In this document: piece by piece, positions 40,046 through 53,490 of the stretch
How the letters are laid out: every line of letters begins with the position of its first letter
Numbering within the stretch: the stretch's first letter is position 1
Assembly: GCA_037074765.1 (NCBI GenBank)
Contig: JBAMDO010000568.1
Location: 496,001-560,000 of the forward strand
DNA length: 64,000 nt
Reading direction: 5' to 3'
Origin: Mansonella perstans
Taxonomy: Eukaryota; Nematoda; Chromadorea; Rhabditida; Onchocercidae
Notes under the pieces: model-generated
The model's database searches: none
What the model saw: only the letters and a program-made list of their open reading frames with translations
Told to the model about the DNA's origin: nothing
Program-made: the position numbers and the translations under genes

Positions 40046-43000
40046 ATGCAATTATAGGAATGTATTTTAATAATCTCATGAATATTATAAATTTTCAAGG
40101 CTTACTATCCTAATCAATTCTTTCATAATTTCAAGCAAAAAAAAAAAAAAAAAAAAAAAGTTCTTTTTTTTTTTAAATTAATTGATAAAAATGAGCAAAT
40201 TAATGCAAATTTTATTGCATCTATTCTCTATTAATTATAGTAGATATCTAAAGTAAATATAGATTCATTGAGTAAATTTTGAATTTTACATTAAAAAAAA
40301 TTCGCGCTCTTCAAAGAAAAAGTTAAAAAATAGTGTGAATGTAAAAATAATTGAAGCTAACACAAATGATAACTTCTTAACGCTTTACTTTTTGCAAAAT
40401 TATTTTAATGATAAGAAGAAATAGGATGGAAAAATGATTACATTGATATTGTTTGATGACATAACGTCCATTTTTATCCGGCTAACTATCGTCTAAACTT
40501 TTGTTGACACATAAAGTCGTTTATTGAATATTTTCAAAGCTTTGAAAATGCATAAAAATTCATGTTTCATTCATCATTTTATAGTTTCATCAGACAATTT
40601 CATTCATCATTTCCCTTTTTGCCAGCTCATCGTACCATTGATATATCACTATATCAACACAGCTAAGATGAAAGGAATGGAAAGAGAGAATAGTACTAGC
40701 AGGAAATAAGCAATGCAAGCATTTCACTCCTATCCACAAAAGTTATGATAATGTTCGAGAATAAGTGCTTTTACTATTTTCATTTCCTTTATTTCAGTTT
40801 TAACTTTACAAAAATGATGAAAATACCCACTCAATTTTCACATCTTTCATCTCAACCAATTTTTCAAATCATTAACATTTAATGTAAGTAAATAACTTGC
40901 ATTTTCGACATTCAGAACGAACACAGCTACTACTTCATGAAGTACACAAAAATTTCCCTCTTTTCGAACTTATGCATTAAATACAAAACTTGAACAACTC
41001 GAAAAGACCAGTATCCGTCAACCGTATAACTTTATTTACACAATTGCAGAAAATGCGTCATTCCGCAGAAAAGAAACGTTGGCGGGAAAATTAAACTATC
41101 TTTTGAAAATAGAATTTAGGTATAGAAAAAGTTATTTGCAATTAGTAGCACTTCGGAAAGCAATCAGAATTAAACCTCAAAAAAAAGTTACACCTGACGA
41201 AGTTCTTTACCCTCTGCTCGTCAAATATACAAAATGAAAGATAGGGGAAATTATGGATGCAAAAGCAATTCAACAATGAAACATAAAACTTATTATGCTT
41301 CATTCCAGGTTTCAATGGGACTCTTCTTCTATCAGTGTATCAGTGTTTTTTGGTCGCCATAATCCAAAATTATTTGCGAAAAGAAGAAGCAATAAAATAG
41401 AGGCGTGGCTTTTTCTCTTGAAAATCTTACAGAAAAAAGTTCAAAAATCATCCGATTCCTTGTTTTGGTGTTTAGTTTTACACAACTGCTTCTAAAGTTT
41501 TAGCATTCCGAATGATTTCAAAGAAATTCAGTGTGAAAAATCATTGGGAAAAGCTGGTCGTTACATAATTTCGAAAAAATTTGAGCTCTCAATTAATTTT
41601 TACATATATTTAGTCTAACTGATGCCGCTTGAAACAAGTGTGCGACAGGCTGATCAGGAAAATAGCCACCCTCAACAGATTTCTATTTTTTTTTTAAAAT
41701 TTCAATCAAATAAGGTTATCGAATTTCAACAGCTTTAACTCAGTACTTCTAAATAACTCAAAAATTACTCCATTCTACGGCACATTAAAAAAAATTTGAT
41801 TTAAGTTTATCACTCAACGTTATCGAAAAATCCGGGAATTAACGAAATTAACGGCAGAATATAACAACGTTTTTTTGTGGAGACAATTATCACAGGAACT
41901 TTTTACTGTTGGGGATAGTATTCCATCATTACACTTAGTACAAAATACCCACTCAACTTCTGAAAAAGAAGCAAATAAACTTTAAAAGTATCAAATCATT
42001 AAAGATAATTCATTTAAACGAGTGATTGTAATTGAGTAATGAGTTTGTTATAGATTGACGATCGATATAGAAGGGAAAGTTTTCCGAAACTAATTACTTC
42101 GTATCACGTTGGAAATATGGAAAATGAGCCAAAACAACTATGCAAGCTTACAGATCACCCTGGATAGAGAGATTTTCAATTTTCCCTTACCACACACTTC
42201 CTTTCGCTTACTTTTATCCTTCGATTTCGTGCTGTTATCGCTTGCTTCCGTCGATATGCTTAATAGGCAACTACTTTAATGCTTCCAAAATGTACTCATT
42301 TTTGATGTTCTCGCTGAATCATTGTATATCAGTAGACTATAATAAAAATTCTGCTGTGAAATATGCAATAAAAACATTGTACCAATATAATAATAATCAA
42401 AATTTATTGACATCATCGAAACATAGCAAAAGTCACATGGATCAGTCGAAGTGTGATTTAGCATTTATGAAATTAAACAAAGGCTAATTAACAAACAATG
42501 AGACAATTTCTTTTCCTTTTTTACCTATGCCAAATTATATTCTCGCAACACAGATATGAATAGAAAAATTATTGAAATTTGAGAAAATTCTTTCAACTTT
42601 TAATCATTTAAAGCAAAGGCATAAGAAATATAATGCCCCATTGTAAACTGCTGAAGAAGATTATAGAGTAAATATTGGTTATGATTAATGACAGTGACTG
42701 GAAGAAAATTGGAAAGACACAAAAAAACTGTTGGAAGCTTTGTAAAATTGAGAGAAGTTGTCAGCAAAATTGCTAAAAGTATTTAAATTAAATAGAAATA
42801 GGATAAGCATATTATGATGAAAATAAACAAAAAAAAAAAAAAACCATAACAGATTGGTTGTTGAGGAATTTATTTAGAATTGTTCCTAAAATTCGGCATG
42901 ATGGAAAGGTTGGTACTTTCCACATCAGCAATAGAGTCACTTGTGTTTCCAATTAAAAAATTTGTTTGAAATGATTCAGTGTAATGTTTAGAAAATTACA

Positions 43001-43099
43001 AATATGAGAGAACCACACATAATTTTATTTGAAAGAACCACACATAATTTTATTTGAAAGAAAGAAGTGCTTGATCTTAAATTCCGATTGCAATTCACT

Positions 43100-45557
43100 T
43101 CACAAAAATTGTGGATTACTAGCAACCTGTTCATTCTCGCCTTCAAGCTTACTGTAGCCGGCAAAAAGCGGTAATTGTCGCAATTTGTTATGACTGCGAT
43201 ACAGGCGGAAAAAAACTAGTACTGCACAGAGTAGTACAACAAATAAAGTGCAGTAAACAAAACGACGGTTACTTTTGCATGCAAAATCAGGAATATTGAA
43301 GATATTTTGACCTTTACGTGATTCCGGTTCAGCACAGGTCGTATAACCCTAGAAATGATTTTATCCGGTCAAACACAAAAGCAAAAAAGATAGTATACTA
43401 TGCTATGTGAATGATTCAGTGTATGCCAATGTTATCTACAGCATAAGATACGGTAAAGGATGCTCAAATAGTGAGACAAGAAGAAAAACTTAAATTTGCT
43501 TCATGAAATTAGTTTGGGTAATTTTACCTGATTGAGAAAAGATGTCGGATTTTTCGATAGTTCCTTGATAACTGGTATAATATCGCAGTTGCAGTTCAAA
43601 GGATTTGAAGAAATATCGACCGTTGTGAGACTAGGAAGAACTTCCCAAAGATGAGAGGATAATGTAGAAAATTCATTTCCAGAGAGATCCAGCACAATAA
43701 GATTTTGTAAGCAACCCGATTTAAAGTTGAATTTTTTAATCCTGTTACCGGATAGATGTAATCGAATCAGGCCATTCAACTAGAATGAGAAATTATTGCG
43801 TTCACAGCGATAATATCTCAATGATCCACAATCAAGCAACTTCAACACCTCACAGTATACACAAACACATCAAATGATTACTTTAATTTATTTAATTAAA
43901 GTAGGTCTTACTTACTTTACTTATTTAAAGTTAATTTAGCATTATTAATGATCGATAATTTGTATAATAAACGCAAATCTGCACATATCACAAAGGTATA
44001 ATTGTCAAAATAAGAACTTGCATACTTCAATTTTTTTATTGAAATTACCTCGCAAAACATGTCAGGTAATATTTCAGTGAGACCATTGTCACGTAAAATT
44101 AGTTCTTGTAAATCGTTAAATTCATTTACAGAGTCAGCAAATGTATTAGCCAGCAAGCGTGATCGTTCAGTAAGTGATACCGATGATGAGAAAAAATTCG
44201 ACATATCCAAAACTCGTAAATGTACATTCCATCTGAAAGATTTCGAACAAAAAGTGAAATGTAAATATATAAAAAAAGTTTGATAATATAAAATAGGCTT
44301 GCAAAAAGCAAGGAGGTGCGTGGCCTCGGCCAACATTGTTACTCGTAGTAGTTGGAACTGTCACTAGGCGTAAAGTGTCTAGTCGTTTTTGATGTTTAGA
44401 AACAAATAAAAAACAAGATTTATGTCTCAAAATTTCGTAAGATTCTTACGAAGTTCAAAAACAGCGTTTAAATGAATCCTGCGCTCCGTCTTTTAACAAA
44501 GAAGAACAAAACAGGGAAAGGAATTCAATGCCATTGTCAAAAGACTGGCAAGTTCATTGTAAAAAAAAATGAATTGCAACATTTTTCCCCTTTGAAGATA
44601 AATTGAATAGAAAAGAATGTGAAAGGATGAGTCGCAATAAATGAATGTTTCATTCTCAAAGCTGAATTTTACCTAAACTTTCAAAAGACCAATTTATGTG
44701 ATTAATATAACAATGCTCCAGATACATAAAAATAAAAAAAAAAACCAGGTACATAAAAATTATTCATTAAACTGCGCGAATTTCGCTTTAGACAAATCAA
44801 ATTTTTTTGTTGTTATAGAAATTTTGAAATCATTTTCTGTTATTGTATTATGTTATTGTATATTCTTCGCTATTGAAATTTGTATTCATCCAGAATTATA
44901 GAACAACATTTTAAGATAACATTTTCAGTAATCTTTTCAATCCGAAAAATAAATGAGTTTATAATGACGAGAGCACACACTGCTGAGAGGAGTGCTCTTG
45001 AAATCTAGAATGACTATTAATTTTAAAGAAGTATTTTGAAGTCATAAAGGGCGGAAATTGAAATTGTCGAAAATTCTTGAAACATTTATAAAAAATTTAG
45101 GTCATAGCAAGATGTTATGAAATATGAAGTCGAGAAGGTATTTGGGAATGATAAAAAATTACCGGAATGGATCAGCACCAATTCGTTCGATTGCATTATC
45201 ATATAGGTAAAAATACTCTACTGCCGGAAATCCACGAAAAGTGTATGAATCAATGGAGCTAATGGCATTATCTGATAAATTAACTAAGGAAACATAGCGA
45301 TGAGTAACATTAACGCCGAAAATATTCGATCCAGCAAGATCTCCAATACTATTCCCAGTGACGGTGATGGTATCTAAATCCGGATATGCTTCCGGACGCA
45401 TGTTCAGAAACATTGCACTACCTTGCATTTTAGTTTGACGACATTCAACTGTAGTCTTGTTACAGTGACATGGCCTTGGGCAATTCACAACAAATTGACT
45501 TCTTTGGGCATTTACAATGAGAAACAGTGAAAATATACAACTTCTTAAGGCAAGCAT
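43100..45557 (-). CDS. Leucine-rich repeat single-pass membrane protein
   Basis: Four exons: 45163-45557, 44049-44232, 43528-43779 and 43100-43348; phases join and the total is 1080 nt, 359 aa. Residues 1-18 (MLALRSCIFSLFLIVNAQ) are a signal peptide. An LRRNT cap follows (VNCPRPCHCNKTTVECRQ), then LRRs such as YVSLVNLSDNAISSIDSYTF, LQELILRDNGLTEILPDMF, LIRLHLSGNRIKKF and LIVLDLSGNEFSTL. An LRRCT cap (NPLNCNCDIIPVIKEL to TTCAEPESRKG) is followed by one TM segment (FVYCTLFVVLLCAVLVFF) and a short basic cytosolic tail ending NPQFL. It is therefore a type I surface or synaptic-type LRR protein; the exact orthologue is not recognised. No kinase, TIR or Ig domain is present. Its 930-nt first intron (44233-45162) shows no missed exon, since joining across it already gives a clean codon. 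Confidence 0.88.
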
Positions 45558-46655
45558 CGTAAGTCAATTGTAGCAGAAACCGATTACAATTTGAGGTTGG
45601 CTCTTTGTTTGTGTCATTTGGTGAGTAAGTGAGTACGATGCAATCTGTTAGATGGAAATATTAACGATAAGAGGTAGGAATATATAGCAGAAGTTTAATT
45701 CTTTTATCTTCGCTATTTCCCTTCCCAACAACCGCTCCTATATCATTTCTCTTTTCTTGTTCCTATAACTTTTCCAGGTCTACTATTTCCAGTAGCTCTA
45801 TATGCACGAACTTGCAGCTTATACATTAGTCTGCCTAAATCTCTCTCTCACTCTTTCATTTTCTTACAGGTCTCAAAAGAATGATGATCCTATCTGTTTC
45901 GTCGATATCGTTGATCGAAGAGGAGCAATTATCCTGATTACATTCATTTTGCTATATACTACTCTTTCAGACTTTAACGACTTTGCCGGAAATAATTATT
46001 ATATTAGTTATAATACATCTTTCATAACATTCATCATTGATAATCTATCACATTGTTCGTAATTCTATACTTAATTTACATCGCAATAAATGCAAAGTAC
46101 TTTCATCACTATCATTTGGCCATTTAATATTCTATTGATTTCATTTTTCCATTCAATTTACTTCCATTTTACGATCATCAAAATATCACAGCTATTTGTA
46201 TGTAAAATAAGTAGAAAATGAAATAACTTAAAGTGATTCTTCATGGTTTTTAAGGCCCTTGACTATTTGAAAGATTAGCGCGTAGTGTTGGCTTAATACG
46301 ACGATGTTAGAATAGTGGAAAAAAAATATTTTTATGAAATTAGTTGAAATTATCTGTAGGGTATTCTTATTATTTATAAGAATAGCATAAAATGTAAGAG
46401 ATAATATTTATTTGACAAAAGCAACACATATTGATGTCAAACCCAACTGATCAGCTCAATAGTAACCAATGAAACAAATCTAGCCTGAAAAAAGTGACTT
46501 TATAAATCACTGAAAAATAAATCTGCCATTAACAATACACTTAACTTAACATAGTACTCGTGGTTCAGCTCAAAATATAAATTTTGTTTTATTGTTTCTT
46601 CCTTGGAAACGTAAAATTGAAATTCGTTCATGAATTCGATTCCATTCATAATATA
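45558..46655. other. Intergenic region between DHHC gene 3' end and LRR gene start
   Basis: AT-rich; presumably contains the LRR gene promoter and the DHHC 3' UTR. The plus-strand open frame 45802-46062 has no domain or splice support. Confidence 0.4.
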
Positions 46656-48618
46656 TCATTTGAGTGTATTATTAGTGAGATCTTCTTGAAAAGTGAAAGA
46701 GATGTATGGATTATCAATGTTGCAATCATGGACAGCTCTCGATTTAAGGACACCCAATTTGGAACGGGTTCTTTCCAAATGAGTTGAACTAGGTATTTCG
46801 TTGACATTCATTGCCGAGTTCTTCTCTTCCTGCTGATTATTCTGAACAGAAATGTAAGTGAATTATACGAAACTTTGTATAATTAAATTAAAAGAATTTT
46901 TTAAAACACTTTCCTACATGATGCCAATGCCAGTAAACCCTAATTTCTTACAGATGGGAAAAAAATATCAATTTTGATCCAACAATGTATTGTGTTGCTG
47001 TATTAACTCTAACGGAGTTTATTTGTTCATAGCATGGAAAGGTAAAGAGAAAATATTAAGTGGAATAGATAATAAAGAAGTTACATTCTATTTTTTGGTA
47101 AGCTACTTCTTTTATAAAAAGTAAAAGTAGACCTATAAAAAAAATCATTGACAAAAGCGCATAAAAACAATAAACTTTTCTTGCAGCTATGATATTTGAA
47201 AATAAACATACCTTAGATTTTCGATTAACCTGTATGAAACGATATGTCGTCATGCCGCGTTGCCCTTAAATGATAAACTTTAGTATAGAAAGACAGAAAT
47301 TTATGAGTGATGCCTTAGCCTCTTTTGGACTCAGATTTGCTATAAATAAAATAATTATAATTATTAGTGTACAAGCAATCTCGAAAAGTTCTATTTGTCA
47401 ACTAACATAATTTGTAATGGAAATAAAGCAAATGTGCGCATGTAACAGTCACAATAAAGTATAAGATACTAGCAACAAAGCATAGACCTCGCCATAACAT
47501 CAATTTTATTGGCAATTTATCTGAAAAAAAATTTAGTTTGTTCATCTTTTTCTTTTTCCCTTTTTTTAAAATATTAAATAACAAAAATGTTCTCATCTCC
47601 ACTTTTTAATTTTGTTTTCGTAACTTTCTAATTCATCCTCTTTCTTCATAATACGCACGACTTGCGTATCACATCCTAGCAAATTTTTGATGTGTCACCT
47701 GTATATGGAAGTAATCCAATATTGATAAAGGATATCGTTGCAAGTATAATCAGACACGTTGATATAAGAGCTGATATAGAACTCACTGACAGCACTAACA
47801 ATAAAAATAATCTAAAAATAATGATAGTGCTCGATAAATATTTCATGGTGCTGAGAGATTCAGAAGATTCAAAGATGAGTTTCTGGAACTAATGCATTCC
47901 AGAAGCGGTCATGAAAGTTCAAGACTTCATTTTCTGAAACTAAAAAAATTTCCTAATCTAAAAAATCAGAAACAAAGCATTTGCGTGATGAATTAAAGGA
48001 TGCCAATAAAAATCTCGTTTCCACTGTCGCTTCTCCTCGCTTCATCAAAAAAAACATTTTGGAAATTTATTAAAATTCTGAGATTATTAACCTGTAATTA
48101 GCCGCCCCAATGCAATTGTTGAGCCATTTGCAGTGATGATCAAATCCAGATATACATTTGTTGCATTGTCGACAATGCTTGCAAGTGGGATTTCTACAAA
48201 AATAATACATTTTGAATCATAAATTCTTGCTGGTTCATTTTATAAAATATGGAAAATTTTAGAAGCAAAAAGTGTACATTAATTTTGTGGCGAAATAGAA
48301 AGTTGCTAACACACTAATTAAGCAAATATTGCAGAAGAGATTCTCGATAACATGCTCATGCTTGCTGGCGTCAAAATGTGCTGGCGCTTGATCTTTCCGC
48401 AGATTGCCTACTGCTGGGTCGATGCATGTCAGCACAATAATTTGCAGCACAAGCCATACTGTCCCAATTAAAACGGCAATAGGTGCGAATAATATGTGCA
48501 AAGGCATGACCAAAAATGCGGTACTTGAAGCTATTATGGGTAATGTTACCCAGAAAAGCAGTTGCAGAATTGACGGAGGCCAAGTCCAGCCGTTATGACG
48601 TCGTCGCTGTGGTTGCAT
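46656..48618 (-). CDS. DHHC-type palmitoyltransferase (ZDHHC1/11-like)
   Basis: Integral membrane S-acyltransferase that palmitoylates cysteines of target proteins. Six exons: 48311-48618, 48092-48193, 47699-47811, 47407-47520, 47212-47264 and 46656-46841; all phases join, total 876 nt, 291 aa. TM1 and TM2 lie in about residues 16-66 ([40 protein letters not shown]). The zinc-binding cysteine-rich domain runs from [15 protein letters not shown] to [20 protein letters not shown], with the catalytic DHHC at 121-124 and an intact set of Cys/His ligands. TM3 begins after [13 protein letters not shown]4 is [20 protein letters not shown]. The tail motif is [13 protein letters not shown]: the TTxE glutamate is replaced by Arg. 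The last exon is a polar tail ending LTNNTLK. An AG acceptor 4 nt upstream of the ATG supports the start. Confidence 0.88.
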
Positions 48619-49909
48619 GTCTCTGCGAGTTCAGTTCTAAATTACTATAAAACCGGCAAGAGAAAACGAGTCTTCATAATATAATCGAATGTTGGAAGCT
48701 GTAATTACATCTGTCAGCATTACATCTCTCAGCAAATCTGTCAGATTTCTCCAATGACTGATGAATACCTACGATTGAGCTGAAGATCGATCAGACTTCA
48801 TCTTGTGTAAAGTCAAATCTGAAATTCAAATGTACCTAATCATTTCGTCACTAAGAATAACTTGAAATTATAATAAACTCGCAATTATAATCTCAAATTT
48901 TGTCAAACATCATGACGACAGGAACTGCCAACAAATGAAATCAAAGATATCAGATAAAGATTTGAGGATACTCTTTTGAAACAACAAACCGACATCCATT
49001 TTCAAGTTTGTACCCAGAAAACAATGTGTTGTCATGGTGATCAGAAAAAGACCTTCCCATAAAATTATGTTATATTTAAGCTTTACCGGCTATCAATACT
49101 GCCATTGATTTCTGCCAACTAAATTACGTTTTTTCAATTATAAAAAAAAAAAAAAAAAGAAGAACGAAATTTATTGCTGTGCAAGGAACTTTAATACCGT
49201 CTAATGCAACTAATTATGGTTGTTAAAGTACAAAAAACATTTCGATCGATCAACAGTAAACAATTTCTCGACTGAAATGGCTTTTCATGGAAGCACATTG
49301 AACAGCCAACAGTCTGCATCTGTGATTGTAAAAACGGTGTGATGCTTGCTTGGCTTTTTTGACATTCATCACCAAAATTTACTATACTGTTCAACATTAA
49401 TAGTCAAAAACTAATGGCAAGTTTTCAGCTGTTGACTTCTCAGCTGTAATCAGAAGTCAGAATTGAAATGTTAATTCTGGAATTCTTCTGAAATCCAAAA
49501 GAACCAGCATTTAGTATTAAGTAAGAAAATAACGAAACCATTAAACTCAATATCAAGGAGAAAGAAAAGCACTACAGCTTTATAATCTTATTCCTTATAT
49601 CAACTTTTCTTGATATTAAAAAGGACGTAAAGGCAGTACCAAGAATCCCATGAAAAGCCGAGGGTTCCAAGTTGGTCCAGCAACACATTAACAATCAGGG
49701 CTTTTGAAAAATAATAGCTTCTATTAGGAGTTCAAATTAGGAGTCAAAAAAAGCTACCGGTGAGTTAGCTAGATTCCTAATTAAAGTACATTATACTCTT
49801 TGAATGTTTTGTAATTTCTTATTGAAATTTCTCGAAGCCTTGAAACATTAAGCATCTAAATAGTATCTGAAGGACAGGTTTTTTTCCGCTATTATATAGA
49901 AAAATTCTG

Positions 49910-49965
49910 ATAAAACTTCACTATTTTCTGTTAGACAATAAAACTTCACTATTTTCTCTTAGACA
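49910..49965. repeat. 28-bp tandem duplication
   Basis: ATAAAACTTCACTATTTTCT followed by GTTAGACA at 49910-49937 is repeated at 49938-49965 with one substitution. Confidence 0.85.
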
Positions 49966-51995
49966 ACCATCCTGATGGCTTTCCAGCAGTCTAATATTTT
50001 TTTCCACAGTTCACTCTACTCCCGCTATTATTGATTTCTTGCGTGCCTGAAATCGAAATTAATTCAGAACTTGCGATACTGAACGCAGTCTCAAATTTAA
50101 ATATACAGCAAAGTTCATAATTGCGCTCAGTTTTATGTCCCAACTCAAGGCTGATCCGAAATTGGTCAGAAAAAACATCTACGGCTTATACTGTTGCAAT
50201 TTTCCCAAAAATATCATAATGAGCACATAAATCTTTTTAATTAAAATTGTGTCGTGAAATCATTCCACAATACATTCACAATACATTCACATGCTAGGGT
50301 TACAAAAGGAAAGTGCTTCCGGACAAGGCTTTGGATCCGGATTTTTGTTTTTACCATTGTTGCACTTACAGCACTGGATTCATCACATCATTGTCCGGTC
50401 CGTATAGCCAGCATGGTTTACTGCGATGTGACAAAATGAGCCATGACCAGCAAACATGTCATTAACTATCTTTTTCATAGTCTGAAATACCGTATGAATG
50501 TAAAGGTGTGGAAGTGCATCTGAAGCGACGATACTTTTGCGACTGTTAAATCTATTTGACCTTTAATAAAAACAATTCAGTCTTATAATGAGAGTTAACG
50601 AATGATCCAGACAGAATACGATAGACAAAGTCTTTATTTCTGATTTGGTGGCTTATGTTGGGAATACATATGCAAATATCATATAAAATATCGCATCGTA
50701 TCATGAAGCTCTTTTTGTCTTTCTGTCTATTTGCGCATTTTCTACTGACTTCCTCAATGTATAAATTTTATCGTCCTGAGGAAAGATATGAGGCTTTTCT
50801 CCATTTATCATTTAACTTATTTTATAAATATGAATTGCCTCTATTTACCAATGAAGAGTTTTAGTAATTTAATTTTCAGAAGTTCTAGTACAAATCTGAA
50901 AATTCTTTTCCATTAAAATAAATTTGCCACAAGAGTGCCAGTAAGACTATTCAATACAAAGACAATAAAGTAGGAACCGTAGCAACTATCTATGTGTACC
51001 ACCATAAATCACCTGAAGCGCTAAATAATTCGAAAGAAACAAAATCTGACAGAAGAATGACAGAATTCGACCTCAAGACTATCGACCTTAAAATAATTGG
51101 GTCACATTTGGAAAAAAAATGTGCAAATGTTCAGACAAATTTCCATGTTTGAATTGAAATATTAGCTCATTTCCAAATCAACAAGTATTTGTGAATCTGC
51201 ACCAAAAGAACCCTCAAAATTTTATTTTCTCTGATAGCGCGTCCGTAGAATTCGTAGATAAAATAAATATAAATGTTAAAGCTTACGTGACCGAATTTAT
51301 TGCAAAGACAGCCTAATTTCCGGTCAGGCGAATCTTTAGCCAGAATTAGAAAGTCAAACGAAAAAGCGGTAAAAAGAACCAATATTCAAAGTAGCTCATA
51401 AGAATGGTCAGAATTTCTTTGCTTTTGTATTGTCACAGAGGTTTGAAAAGTTTTGAAATGAATCATAAAGGCTCTTTAGCGATTGATTTGAACAATGATC
51501 GGAAACTGATGAGAAAAATGCATTCGTTTTTATCATATTTTCCCATTGATTCATGTTATAGCATTCATCTGCCAAATTATCATATCACCACCGCAACCTT
51601 CAGAATATGCCTAATTAAGAAAAAAGCGCAGCTTCTACAAATTTCTTACAACGTATTAATTTTGATCGAACACTTCTCATTAGTTTAGATATAAGCGGCC
51701 TTCATAATTATCACCTAATAGTAGCTCCATTTACAAGCACTATTGCCATTACTTGATAGCTTCCATAGTGATATTCTGATTTCATTCTAACATGCTATCA
51801 GAGTAAATCAACGAATCGTTGAAAGAACACTTAAACCGTCTACAGGATATTAAGGAGTAATTCAAGCAATTTCTGGACCTGATAATGCTTTATCCGGAAG
51901 GAGAAATCAGTGTGTGCAAGAAAACAAAACTATAATGCTCTGCTTTACTTATGCATAATGCATAATGTAAATAACAAATAACTGATGAAAAATCG

Positions 51996-52087
51996 CCTGT
52001 TTACACAGCTTTAGTATATTGTTTACATCAGTAAAAATCGTCCTGTTTACACAGCTTTAGTATATTGCTTACATCAGTAAAACTGTT
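51996..52087. repeat. 46-bp tandem duplication
   Basis: CCTGTTTACACAGCTTTAGT continues to ATATTGTTTACATCAGTAAA at 51996-52041 and recurs at 52042-52087 with few differences. Confidence 0.85.
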
Positions 52088-52261
52088 TAATATAATTACA
52101 TAACAGAATAATGATCCACGGTTTGATATGATACTTAATTAAGAAATAATTTCTCAGGAAAATATACTTTTCAATAAAAAATAGAATTGAACTCCCACAA
52201 ATGGTAATATTTCATGAAAATTTTAGAATACAGTGTCATTACAACTTGCCATTTACAGCAG

Positions 52262-53490
52262 TCAATTAACTTTACAGAATGATGGTGGCTTTAGATCTAA
52301 GACACGAAAAGATAAAGAATCATCATCTTTTTCCTGATCTTCCGATTCACTTTCTGTGACAGCGACATCTGATTGCGGTGAGAGTTGCGAATGAAAACTC
52401 CATGCATCTCCCCAAAAACTCTTTACCGTTCCAAAAACTTTTTCAAAAAACTAAAAAAGGAGTTGCCGACTATTGCTTATTTATTGAATTGTTGATGACA
52501 TGCTGATAAAATTTCATGAGAAATAAAATGACTTATATTTTACTGTTGACTTATATTTTATTTTTGAAGGGCAAGTGAGGTGTGATAAGATATAAGTCAA
52601 AAACTTTCCATTAAATCTTGATTAATTAAAATTATATAGAAACGAATCTTGACAATAAATTTAAGTCTATCAAATTCATAAAAAAGGGACTAATGATGAG
52701 CCTATTATTTCCTCACTTACTATAATAACTAAATAGGATCAAATGAAGAGAGAAAATTATCCTAACGAAGAGTAACTTTACTTTATGAATGCGCTGATAT
52801 AACTGATTGGACCATTGTTCCGTCTGATTAAGGAACTTCTTTAATTCGTCTCTCTGTTCCTCCGTTAAATTACCAATCACTTCACCATTGATCGAAAGGA
52901 CATCATTCTGCAAAATAAAGTTCAATATTTCGATTATTATTTTTCCTGCCTATTTAGAGATCAAGAGACATGGAGACTGAGTAAAAATAAATGAGCAATT
53001 AAAAATGCCCCAACAATGTGGCCAATCAAATCACTCTACAATATTTAACAGATTACTTCCTCTCAGAATCTGTGAATCACTTTTATCTCATAACTTCACC
53101 AATTACTAAAATAATCCTCCAAAGGGCATACATCTCTGAGTTCTGTATCAATTGCGGGTCCCAATTGGGCGCAAGTATATAAAATTTTGTTTCTGAGCTC
53201 TCAATTTTTTATAGACTATCAGAATATTGAACATTCTTTTTATCCGACCTGAATTTTGCAAACGGTATTATTAAATTGGATGACGAACGTCGCAAATGAC
53301 TGGGTCACAGACTTTCCTTCGGTATGGATGACAGCGCCGATGACAACCAACCTAAAAGTAAAGCATAGCAGGAAACAGAAATATAATTAAAATTAATTCA
53401 AAGAACAATTCTTATAAATGGATTAATCGACTGATTTGTAAAAATATGAAAAAAAAAATGCACTTACACGACGTAGAACATTGGTAACAT
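52262..53490 (-). CDS. Secreted pepsin-inhibitor-3-like protein (single repeat)
   Basis: Four exons: 53468-53490, 53249-53351, 52782-52907 and 52262-52450; phases join, total 441 nt, 146 aa. Residues 1-20 (MLPMFYVVLVVIGAVIHTEG) form a signal peptide. The mature part has CKIQNDVLSINGEVIGNLTE, then EQRDELKKFLNQTEQW, which fits the pepsin-inhibitor-3-like repeat (Cys, Asn, Leu, Asn-Gly, L-T-x-E-x-x-x-E-L). The C-terminus KPPSFCKVN resembles the end of Ascaris PI-3 (PPPPPSFCTVQ). Only one such repeat is present, where PI-3 has two. Between repeat and tail is an aromatic stretch (FFEKVFGTVKSFWGDAWSF) and an acidic Ser/Glu/Asp block (ESESEDQEKDDDS). The family includes inhibitors of aspartic proteases secreted by parasitic nematodes. 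Inhibitory activity here is inferred; the single repeat may have another role. Confidence 0.75.

Larger units (their letters stand above)
32276..43099. other. Long gene-free, AT-rich region with degenerate repeats
   Basis: About 10.8 kb between the erm-1 5' end and the LRR gene 3' end. I read both strands and found no exon with family resemblance or a compatible splice pattern. It holds a 95-bp imperfect hairpin (34239-34333), a 22-bp direct repeat (36682-36748), a CT-rich microsatellite (about 38667-38700), a minisatellite of about 60 bp (38897-39113), a diverged tandem duplication of about 85 bp (39299-39470), a GA microsatellite (40008-40040) and several homopolymer tracts. Parts may be erm-1 regulatory DNA. 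Confidence 0.5.
48619..52261. other. Intergenic region of 3.6 kb with small tandem duplications
   Basis: No exon with recognisable features was found. Open frames such as 50254-50439, 50655-50864 and 51404-51688 lack family similarity and compatible splice sites. Contains a 28-bp x2 and a 46-bp x2 tandem duplication. Confidence 0.45.

Noticed and set aside
46584..46787. Plus-strand open frame of 67 aa
   Set aside because: Antisense to the last exon of the DHHC gene, whose frame and phases fit fully.
47280..47350. Possible extra DHHC exon ([21 protein letters not shown])
   Set aside because: The acceptor and phase fit, but it ends in a stop and removes the family's LWxxGxTTY motif, while skipping it gives exactly that motif.
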